Of a stretch of DNA of 5,452 nt, positions 1 through 5,452 are shown in pieces. The notes under the pieces were generated by a model. The model saw nothing but the letters and a program-made list of their open reading frames with translations. It searched no databases and was not told the origin of the DNA. The position numbers and the translations under genes are program-made. This stretch comes from an uncultured Bacteroidales bacterium (GTDB lineage: Bacteria; Bacteroidota; Bacteroidia; Bacteroidales; UBA932). The number at the start of each line of letters is the position of its first letter. Within the stretch, counting starts at the first letter, position 1. The DNA lies in NCBI GenBank assembly GCA_945983015.1, contig CAMFSN010000091.1, positions 1-5,452 on the forward strand, written 5' to 3'.

Positions 1-44
1 CACGTAAGGAGTCGTCGGCAGCGTCAGATGTGTATAAGAGACAG
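1..44 (+). other. Untrimmed Illumina Nextera P5/Read 1 adapter (artificial sequence)
   Basis: This stretch is synthetic, not genomic. Bases 26-44 are the 19-bp Tn5 mosaic end AGATGTGTATAAGAGACAG, and bases 12-25 are the Nextera Read 1 overhang TCGTCGGCAGCGTC. Bases 4-11 (GTAAGGAG) sit exactly where the 8-base i5 index lies and, from memory, match index N505/S505. Bases 1-3 (CAC) fit the end of the P5 primer. The ATG at 28 lies inside the mosaic end, so the apparent start MCIRDR of the following reading frame is an artefact. Genomic sequence begins at base 45. Confidence 0.98.
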
Positions 45-741
45 GACTATCTCGCACGATGACGATGCAAAGGGAGAGTGCTTCAGGGCCTATGACAAGG
101 CGGATGAGTCCTTTAGGGATCATTCGGATTTCCTTCGATATAACGACAGGTACAAATTTCTCTTCGACTATGAAGCCTCCGATTATAAGAGCTGGTGCTA
201 TGGCTTAAAGAAGGCTGGTTATGCCACCGACCCGAATTATGCCACCAAACTCATAGGGATAGTGGAGGAGTTTAACTTGACCCGCTTTGACGACGTGAAG
301 ATAGAGGTGGAATCTCCGGATAAATTGGAAAAAGCCGTGAAGGTTCCTTCTACAGAACCAAGTTCTTTAAAATATAACGAGGAATATGTCTTCGATTTGA
401 ATCGGCAGGTCTATAAGGTGAACGGAGTGGATTTCGTTTATGCTATGGCTGGAGACACTTATGCCTCCATAGCCCAGCAGTATTCTCTTTTCCTTAAGGA
501 GATACTTTCCTTTAACGACTTGAAGGAAAGTGTTGAACTTCTGCCAGGTGACCCGGTATATTTGAAGCCTAAGCGGAGCAAATGTCCTAAGGGTTTGGAT
601 ATGTATATAGTCAGCGAGGATGGGGAGGATCTTTGGAAGATTTGTCAAAGGTTCGCCGTGAAGATGAGTAAAGTAATGAAACTTAATAACTTGACTTCCG
701 ACTCCGTCCTTGTAAAAGATCAGGAATTGAGACTTAGATGA
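45..741 (+). CDS. Peptidoglycan glucosaminidase with C-terminal LysM repeats, 5' truncated
   Basis: This is the C-terminal part of a secreted cell-wall hydrolase of the glucosaminidase (GH73/FlgJ-like) type, expected to cut between GlcNAc and MurNAc in peptidoglycan. Counting from the first complete genomic codon (46-48), 231 residues remain. Residues 4-16 (HDDDAKGECFRAY), 25-30 (DHSDFL) and 52-65 (YGLKKAGYATDPNY) match the end of the catalytic domain as seen in Bacteroidales proteins. A linker follows, then two LysM-like peptidoglycan-binding repeats at about 130-177 (AGDTYASIAQQYS, ending in a PGD segment) and 185-231 (YIVSEDGEDLWKICQRF). The signal peptide and catalytic Glu should lie in the missing N-terminus, perhaps 90-110 residues. 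The frame is cut by the adapter junction, not by a mutation. Its TGA stop overlaps the mltG start as ATGA. The family call is by motif recognition; the exact cleaved bond is inference. Confidence 0.88.
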
Positions 742-1751
742 AAAAGGTGATATGTTACAGTTTAGGGGCGATAGCCGTGTTCCTGCTTTGTGTGTTTTGG
801 GGCTTCGTCCGAGATTCCAAACTTCCTGCCTTTACGGGAAGTGCGGAAGTCTATGTATGTGACACTACGAGTGTGGAGGGGGTTATTTCTCAGATAAAGT
901 CTCAGTGCGGCATAAGATTTGAGAAATCTCTGCGGAAGGTCTTTGAAAGAAAACGTGTTCCGGAATTCATCACTCCAGGTTATTATAAGATAGAGGCTTC
1001 GAATTCGGCAGTCTATGTGGCCAGGATGTTGAACAATGCCTGGCAGACTCCGGTAAGGCTTACTCTGTCGGGCTCCCTGAGGCTTAAATCGGAAGTCGCT
1101 TCAAGGATAGGCTCCAAGTTGCTCTTGGATTCAGCCACAGTGCATAATGCCTTGAACGATGCCGGCTTTTTGAAAAAATATGGCTGTACCCCGCAGACAG
1201 TCTTTTCTCTAATCATTCCAGACACCTACGAGATATATTGGGATGCCAGTTTGGATGATCTCTTTTCTATGTTTAAGAGAGAGCAAGAACTGTTCTGGAA
1301 TGAGCAGAGGCTTCAGAAGGCCTCGGAATTGGCTTTGACTCCTCTGCAGGTGAGTATATTGGCTTCCATAGTCAGATGTGAGTCGAATTATGTGCAGGAG
1401 TACCCGCAGCTGGCCGGAGTGTATCTGAATCGTTTGAAGAAGGGGATGAAGTTGCAGGCCTGTCCTACCGTGGCTTTTTGTTATGATTTCAAGCTTACCA
1501 GAGTGTTGAATAAACACTTGAAGGTGAACTCTCCATATAACACCTATATCCACAAGGGCTTGCCTCCTGGACCTATATGCTGTCCTACCAAGGCGGCTCT
1601 GGATGCGGTTTTGAATGCGGATACTGAGTCAGGCTATCTGTTTTTCTGCGCCTCGACCCAGACTCCGGGAAGACATCTTTTCGCAAAGAGCTATAAGGAA
1701 CATTCACGAAATGCCCAGGCTTTTCAAAAAGCCTTGGATAAAAAGAAGTAG
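738..1751 (+). CDS. mltG: Endolytic murein transglycosylase MltG (YceG-like)
   Basis: The 337-residue protein is a complete MltG, an inner-membrane lytic transglycosylase that cuts nascent glycan strands internally and is thought to set strand length. Residues about 4-23 form one hydrophobic segment (VICYSLGAIAVFLLCVFWGF) that would anchor it with the enzyme domain in the periplasm. Diagnostic motifs are IPDTYE (160-165), ASIVRCES (209-216) with the catalytic Glu at 215 (equivalent to E. coli Glu218), GVYLNRLKKGMKLQ (227-240), SPYNTY (265-270) and GLPPGPI (274-280). Two oddities stand out: the usual Asp in the LQxDPTV motif is Cys242, and the usual acidic residue two before the catalytic Glu is Arg213. 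The protein carries eleven cysteines, many for a protein facing the periplasm. The start is fixed by the ATGA overlap with the upstream gene, which suggests translational coupling; the stop is 5 nt before the RelA/SpoT gene. No Shine-Dalgarno sequence is obvious. Confidence 0.95.
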   Translation: MKKVICYSLGAIAVFLLCVFWGFVRDSKLPAFTGSAEVYVCDTTSVEGVISQIKSQCGIRFEKSLRKVFERKRVPEFITPGYYKIEASNSAVYVARMLNNAWQTPVRLTLSGSLRLKSEVASRIGSKLLLDSATVHNALNDAGFLKKYGCTPQTVFSLIIPDTYEIYWDASLDDLFSMFKREQELFWNEQRLQKASELALTPLQVSILASIVRCESNYVQEYPQLAGVYLNRLKKGMKLQACPTVAFCYDFKLTRVLNKHLKVNSPYNTYIHKGLPPGPICCPTKAALDAVLNADTESGYLFFCASTQTPGRHLFAKSYKEHSRNAQAFQKALDKKK

Positions 1752-1756
1752 AGCTT

Positions 1757-3844
1757 ATGGAGAATATTGTGCAGAGAGCGAGAGAGATCGCTTTGGAAGT
1801 CTTGAAAGATGAAGTTCGTAGTAACGGAGTTCCGTTCATAGCACATCCGGACGGGGTGGCTGAGATAGTGAAAGAGGAGATTGGCTTATCAGAAGACTGT
1901 GTGGCAGCAGTGTATCTGCACGAGGCTTCGCGCACGCATCCGGATCTGGATTTGAGTGATTTCCCGCAGGAAGTCAGGGTGCTCGTCGATGGACTGAATA
2001 AGATCAGTACCATTAAGCCTAAGGATACCCGACTCGAGGCGGAGAACTATAAAAAGCTGATTGTCCAATATAGCAGGGATCCGAGAGTTACCATCATCAA
2101 GATAGCCGACAGGCTGGAGGTGATGAGGAATCTGAGTATCTTTCCGAAGGCCTCCAGGGATCAGAAGCAGCTAGAAACCCTGATGCTCTATATCCCACTT
2201 GCCCATCAGCTGGGCTTGTATAATATCAAGAGTGAGCTGGAGGACATCTATTTCAAGTTCGCTGAGCCTGAACAGTATCGCTCTATCACGAATAAGCTTG
2301 CGGCTACTGCAGCTGACAGGGAAAGGCTGAGAAGAGAGTTCATCGAGCCGCTGAAGGAGAAACTTGATGCGGCCAATATCCACTATAAATTAAAGGTTAG
2401 AACCAAGACCGCCTATAGCATCTATAAGAAGATGCTTGCCCAGAAGGTGCCCTTTGAAAAGGTCTTCGATGTGTTTGCGATGCGATTTATCATCGACTGT
2501 GAACCGATCAAGGAGGTGGAACACAATCTCTGTTGGAAGGTCTATTCTTATGTGACAGAGGAGTATATACCTGATGAAAAGCGTTTCAGGGACTGGCTTA
2601 CCAAGCCTAAGACCAATGGCTACGAAAGTCTGCACATTACCGTTCGGAATGCCCGGGGTAACTATATCGAGGTGCAGATTCGAACCAAACGTATGGATGA
2701 GATAGCAGAGAGCGGTCTGGCCTCACACTGGTCCTATAAGGGAATCAAGGCGGAGCAGACCTTGGACAACTGGCTTACGTCCGTAAGATATGCCCTGGAA
2801 CATAAGGCGGAGGTTTCTCCTGAAGATTTGCCAATGGCTCCGTCTAAGGAGATTTTCGTGTTTACTCCAAGTGGAGAACTTAGAATACTTCCACAGGGAG
2901 CCACCGTGCTGGATTTTGCCTTTAATATCCACAGCGGCCTGGGTTGCAAGTGCAGCGGTGCGAAAATTGGAGGCAAAGCCGTGTCTATCAGGGAGAAGCT
3001 CCAGACTGGAGACGTGGTGGAGATTATATCAACGAAGACTCAGAAACCATCTGCCGACTGGTTGAATTGGGTGGTTACTTCCAAGGCTCGTTCTAAGATA
3101 AGGCAGGAGCTGGATGCTCAGGAGCGTAAATGGGCTGCCCAGGGAAGGGAACTTCTGGAACGCCGTCTGAAGAACTGGAAGATGGAGTTTACGGACGACC
3201 AGGTGATGGATTTCTGTAAGAAATTTAAGTTCAGCGGACAGATTCCGATGTATGCTGCCATTGCCAGCGGGGAACTCGACGTGAATGAGATAAAGGAGTT
3301 CATTCTCGGGGAGGAACAGCGCAATGAGGAGAGTGTCGCAGCTGCCGTGGCTCTGGAAAATTCCCGTTCTGTCTCCTATACCAGTCACGGAGACGATATT
3401 CTGGTCCTCAATGCCAAGGATGTCAAGGGCTTGCAATATAAAATGGCCCGTTGCTGCAATCCTGTCTTCGGAGACGATGTTTTCGGCTTTGTGACCAGGG
3501 GAGAGGGCATTAAGATTCACAGGATTTCCTGTCCTAATGCCGCCCGTCTTATAGAAAAGTACCCTTACAGAATTCAGAAGGTGCTCTGGCAGGAAACTCA
3601 AAGCAGCGGGGAATTCCTCGCTACGCTTGTGGTCAGTGCAGGTCCTGACGACAGGGTGATGTCCTCAATAATGGATGTGATTGCCAAGTTCCGGGTTTCC
3701 CTTCGTTCCCTGAACATAGGCAGGGGCCGAAATGGAGAGGACGACATCAACCTTAAGCTCCTTGTGCCTTCTAATTCTGAGCTTGACAAGGTCAGTTCTA
3801 TGCTTGCCAAGATTAAGAATGTCAGCCGTGTAAGGCGAGTTTAG
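1757..3844 (+). CDS. relA: Long RelA/SpoT homologue, probable (p)ppGpp synthetase with degenerate hydrolase site
   Basis: This 695-residue alarmone enzyme would transfer pyrophosphate from ATP to GDP/GTP to make (p)ppGpp in the stringent response. Domains in order: HD hydrolase-like (about 20-165), synthetase (about 200-330), TGS (about 364-425), a helical region, a zinc-finger-like CC region (C566, C567, H588, C592) and ACT (about 617-695). The synthetase site looks intact: R215, K217, K225, D238, R276-F-R-D279, NGYESLH (287-293) and EVQIRT (305-310). TGS keeps His392, the residue expected to contact the tRNA 3' end. In the HD site H30, H55 and D118 remain, but the usual HDxxED is H55-E-A-S-R-T60 and the usual DRLHNM is DRLEVM (118-123), so four expected residues are changed. 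I infer a synthetase-only enzyme, as in E. coli RelA; a bifunctional Rel/SpoT is the alternative. The N-terminus is short, with the first His at 30 instead of about 50. It starts 5 nt after mltG and its stop overlaps apt. Symbol assigned by function, not orthology. Confidence 0.93.
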   Translation: MENIVQRAREIALEVLKDEVRSNGVPFIAHPDGVAEIVKEEIGLSEDCVAAVYLHEASRTHPDLDLSDFPQEVRVLVDGLNKISTIKPKDTRLEAENYKKLIVQYSRDPRVTIIKIADRLEVMRNLSIFPKASRDQKQLETLMLYIPLAHQLGLYNIKSELEDIYFKFAEPEQYRSITNKLAATAADRERLRREFIEPLKEKLDAANIHYKLKVRTKTAYSIYKKMLAQKVPFEKVFDVFAMRFIIDCEPIKEVEHNLCWKVYSYVTEEYIPDEKRFRDWLTKPKTNGYESLHITVRNARGNYIEVQIRTKRMDEIAESGLASHWSYKGIKAEQTLDNWLTSVRYALEHKAEVSPEDLPMAPSKEIFVFTPSGELRILPQGATVLDFAFNIHSGLGCKCSGAKIGGKAVSIREKLQTGDVVEIISTKTQKPSADWLNWVVTSKARSKIRQELDAQERKWAAQGRELLERRLKNWKMEFTDDQVMDFCKKFKFSGQIPMYAAIASGELDVNEIKEFILGEEQRNEESVAAAVALENSRSVSYTSHGDDILVLNAKDVKGLQYKMARCCNPVFGDDVFGFVTRGEGIKIHRISCPNAARLIEKYPYRIQKVLWQETQSSGEFLATLVVSAGPDDRVMSSIMDVIAKFRVSLRSLNIGRGRNGEDDINLKLLVPSNSELDKVSSMLAKIKNVSRVRRV

Positions 3845-4374
3845 TCTACGTCTATCTTTATGATGGTGCTTAGCTCAAGTTCCTTAGGGAATACTTCGAG
3901 CTTAGGGCAGGCTGTGAGCTCAATTATGGCGTTAAGATAGATCTTCTTAGGATTAAATCTGCTCACAAGTCTGGAGGCGGCAGCCATAGTGCCTCCGGTG
4001 GCGAGCAGGTCGTCGTGTATCAGCACTACATCTTCGCTGCTTATGCTGCCCGTGTGCATCTCCATCGTGTCAGTACCGTATTCCAACTCATAGGTCTCGG
4101 TAAACTTTTCTCCCGGGAGCTTGCCTTTCTTCCTGGCAGGAACGAAGCCTGCTCCAAGTCTTTCGGCTATTATCCCTCCCAGGATAAAGCCTCTGGATTC
4201 CAGACCTACGACTTTAGTGATGCCTTTGTCCTTGTAGAGTTCGTAAAGCCTTTGGCTAAGTTCCCTTAGACAGTCTGGCTTCATAAATACTGTGGTGATG
4301 TCCTGGAAGTGAATTCCAGGCTTTGGAAAGTCTTCGATAACCCGGATGTTATCCTTTAGCTCTTCGATGGTCAT
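3841..4374 (-). CDS. apt: Adenine phosphoribosyltransferase
   Basis: This cytoplasmic purine-salvage enzyme makes AMP and PPi from adenine and PRPP. From the chosen start (MTIEELKDNIRVIEDFPKPG) it is 177 residues, the usual family length. Visible motifs are PKPGIHFQDIT near residues 18-28, GLESRGFILG, the VPARKKGKLPGE loop that covers the active site, and the PRPP-binding loop VVLIHDDLLATGGTMAA. An ATG 39 nt further upstream (4413) is in frame but would add MSHNGTYFFAFIK, which is encoded by the terminator hairpin and its T run and is unlike any Apt N-terminus, so I reject it. The sequence before the start is A-rich (ATAAAAATG) without a Shine-Dalgarno. It lies downstream of pckA on the same strand but behind a terminator, and converges on the RelA/SpoT gene with a 4-bp overlap of stops. 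Its arginine codons are AGA/AGG in 7 of 8 cases and never CGT/CGC, unlike pckA. Confidence 0.96.
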   Translation of the reverse strand: MTIEELKDNIRVIEDFPKPGIHFQDITTVFMKPDCLRELSQRLYELYKDKGITKVVGLESRGFILGGIIAERLGAGFVPARKKGKLPGEKFTETYELEYGTDTMEMHTGSISSEDVVLIHDDLLATGGTMAAASRLVSRFNPKKIYLNAIIELTACPKLEVFPKELELSTIIKIDVD

Positions 4375-4384
4375 TTTTATGAAA

Positions 4385-4418
4385 GCAAAAAAGTATGTCC
4401 CATTGTGGGACATACTTT
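4385..4418 (-). terminator. Intrinsic terminator downstream of pckA
   Basis: A 13-bp perfect stem (4390-4402 with 4406-4418) closes a 3-base loop. The inner part of the stem is TGTCCCA/TGGGACA. Read on the minus strand the hairpin runs straight into six T (4385-4390), the classic form of a factor-independent terminator. It begins 24 nt after the pckA stop and ends about 10 nt before the apt start. On the plus strand no T run follows, so it should act only for leftward transcription. As DNA it is also a near-perfect 29-bp palindrome, so a second role as a protein-binding site cannot be excluded. Confidence 0.88.
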
Positions 4419-4419
4419 A

Positions 4420-4451
4420 CAAATATAAGAATAATCAATGAATTATTCAAC
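4420..4451 (-). promoter_or_regulatory. Candidate Bacteroidetes-type promoter for apt
   Basis: On the minus strand TATATTTG (4420-4427) matches the Bacteroidetes -7 consensus TAnnTTTG exactly. GTTG (4448-4451) lies 20 bp upstream and matches three of four bases of the -33 TTTG element, at the expected spacing. The upstream element overlaps the last codons of pckA. The expected transcription start, about 4412-4416, falls inside the 5' arm of the terminator hairpin, so apt mRNA would begin within it. The region is A/T-rich, so a chance match is possible; only position, spacing and the full -7 match support the call. Confidence 0.5.
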
Positions 4452-5452
4452 AGTAGGACCTGCAGCTACAAGAGCCTTTCCTGCTTCGTTGCCTTCGTAT
4501 TTCTTAAAGTTCTTAATGAAACGTCCGGCCAGATCCTTTGCCTTCTCCTCCCACTGTGCAGGATCTGCATAGGTGTCGCGAGGATCGAGGATGTGGGTGT
4601 CTACGCCTTCGAGCTCTGTAGGAACAGTGAAGTTGAAGTAAGGAATCTGCTTGGTAGGAGCCTTGTCGATGGATCCGTTAAGGATGGCGTCGATGATTCC
4701 GCGGGTATCCTTGATGGAGATACGCTTGCCTGTTCCGTTCCATCCGGTGTTAACCAGATAAGCCTTGGCGCCGCTCTTCTCCATCTTTTTTACAAGTTCC
4801 TCGGCATACTTTGTAGGGTGCAACTCGAGGAAGGCCTGTCCGAAGCAGGCTGAGAAGGTAGGAGTAGGCTCGGTGATACCGCGCTCGGTACCTGCCAGCT
4901 TAGCAGTGAATCCTGAGAGGAAGTAGTACTTGGTCTGCTCAGGAGTAAGGATGGATACTGGAGGAAGTACTCCGAATGCATCGGCTGAAAGGAAGATCAC
5001 CTGTTTTGCGGCAGGACCCTGTGAGTAAGGGCGAACGATCTTGTTAATGTGATAGATAGGGTAAGATACGCGGGTGTTCTCGGTAACGCTCTTGTCGTTA
5101 AAGTCGATCTTACCGTCCTTATCTACTGTAACGTTCTCCAGGAGGGCGTCTCTGCGGATAGCTCCGTAGATGTCCGGCTCACTCTCCTTGTCGAGTTTGA
5201 TAACCTTAGCGTAGCAACCGCCTTCGAGGTTGAATACACCCTCGTCGTCCCAGCCGTGCTCGTCGTCTCCGATAAGCAGACGCTTAGGGTCTGTGGAAAG
5301 GGTGGTTTTACCAGTTCCGGAAAGACCGAAGAAGATGGCGGTGTTCTCACCGTTGAGGTCGGTATTTGCTGAGCAGTGCATAGATGCGATGCCCTTGAGA
5401 GGGAGGAAGTAGTTCTGCATAGAGAACATACCCTTCTTCATCTCACCGCCGT
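4443..5452 (-). CDS. pckA: Phosphoenolpyruvate carboxykinase (ATP type), 5' end beyond the window
   Basis: This enzyme interconverts oxaloacetate plus ATP with PEP, CO2 and ADP. In gut Bacteroidales it commonly runs toward oxaloacetate, fixing CO2 for succinate formation; that direction is inferred from the group. The window holds the C-terminal 335 residues; by comparison with E. coli PckA (540 residues) about 205-210 are missing. The edge falls within the conserved GEMKKG segment, so the first ATG at 5441 is internal and not a start. Counting from that Met, key sites are His22 in SMHCSAN, the P-loop GLSGTGKTT (39-47, Lys45 and Thr46), the metal-binding GDDEHGW (58-64), Arg124 in NTRVSYPIYH, the TAKLAGTERGITEPTPTFSA block (179-198) and NTGWNGTGKRIS (231-242). 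All expected catalytic residues in this part are present and there is no frameshift. Arginine is CGT/CGC in 9 of 10 cases, a sign of strong expression. A terminator follows the stop. Confidence 0.97.
   Translation of the reverse strand, partial: GGEMKKGMFSMQNYFLPLKGIASMHCSANTDLNGENTAIFFGLSGTGKTTLSTDPKRLLIGDDEHGWDDEGVFNLEGGCYAKVIKLDKESEPDIYGAIRRDALLENVTVDKDGKIDFNDKSVTENTRVSYPIYHINKIVRPYSQGPAAKQVIFLSADAFGVLPPVSILTPEQTKYYFLSGFTAKLAGTERGITEPTPTFSACFGQAFLELHPTKYAEELVKKMEKSGAKAYLVNTGWNGTGKRISIKDTRGIIDAILNGSIDKAPTKQIPYFNFTVPTELEGVDTHILDPRDTYADPAQWEEKAKDLAGRFIKNFKKYEGNEAGKALVAAGPTVE

Noticed and set aside
45..100. Possibility that the first gene is a complete small protein starting at base 28
   Set aside because: That ATG lies in synthetic adapter sequence, and the genomic part opens in the middle of a conserved catalytic-domain segment, so the gene is truncated.
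1717..1734. Inverted repeat AGGCTTTT/AAAAGCCT near the end of mltG
   Set aside because: The loop is only 2-4 bases, no T run follows on either strand, and it lies inside the conserved C-terminal coding sequence. It is neither a terminator nor a clear regulatory element.
3029..3601. 190-codon open frame on the minus strand inside the RelA/SpoT gene
   Set aside because: It is antisense to conserved TGS and zinc-finger-like coding sequence, its translation has no recognisable domain, and no promoter is visible.
3871..3899. Imperfect stem GCTCAAGT...ACTTCGAGC just past the convergent junction, considered as a bidirectional terminator
   Set aside because: It has bulges, no adjacent T run on either strand, and encodes the Apt C-terminal region. 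Support is too weak.
4302..4320. Hairpin CCTGGAA/TTCCAGG within apt
   Set aside because: It encodes the conserved PGIHFQD motif of Apt, so the protein explains the sequence; no T run or promoter is nearby.
4375..4413. Upstream in-frame ATG extending Apt by 13 residues
   Set aside because: The extension is encoded by the terminator hairpin and T run and makes the protein longer than the family norm; the ATG at 4374 gives the standard 177-residue enzyme.
4395..4853. 152-codon plus-strand open frame opposite pckA
   Set aside because: It is the reverse of highly conserved PckA coding sequence, starts within the terminator hairpin, and the translation shows no family features.

Overview
The window is a contig end from a bacterium of the phylum Bacteroidota, most likely order Bacteroidales. 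The evidence is a Bacteroidales-style glucosaminidase/LysM protein, an MltG of the matching type, an ATP-type PEP carboxykinase, no clear Shine-Dalgarno sequences before the visible starts, and one candidate promoter of the Bacteroidetes type (GTTG, 20 bp, TATATTTG). Genus and family cannot be fixed from what is visible. The first 44 bases are not genomic: they are the tail of an Illumina Nextera P5 adapter with an i5 index, so the window begins at an untrimmed assembly end.

Layout. On the + strand a tight run of three genes reads rightward: the 3' part of a peptidoglycan glucosaminidase with LysM repeats (45-741), mltG, an endolytic murein transglycosylase (738-1751), and a long RelA/SpoT homologue (1757-3844). 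The first two overlap by ATGA and the second and third are 5 nt apart, so they look like one transcription unit joining cell-wall cutting enzymes to a (p)ppGpp enzyme. The RelA/SpoT protein keeps the synthetase, TGS, zinc-finger-like and ACT regions, but its N-terminal HD hydrolase site has lost several metal and catalytic residues. It is therefore predicted to make but not degrade (p)ppGpp.

On the - strand are apt (3841-4374, adenine salvage) and the 3' two thirds of pckA (4443-5452, gluconeogenic/anaplerotic PEP carboxykinase, start beyond the right edge). apt and the RelA/SpoT gene converge and share 4 bp at their stops. Between pckA and apt lies a strong intrinsic terminator (13-bp stem, T run). 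The best candidate apt promoter sits just upstream of it, so an apt transcript would have to cross or start inside the hairpin.

All genes belong to known housekeeping families. I see no CRISPR array, mobile element, tRNA or rRNA, and no evidence of a new defence or biosynthetic system. The points worth a second look are the adapter, the degenerate hydrolase site, unusual residues in the MltG active-site region, the compact pckA/apt junction, and a sharp contrast in arginine codon use between pckA and its neighbours.
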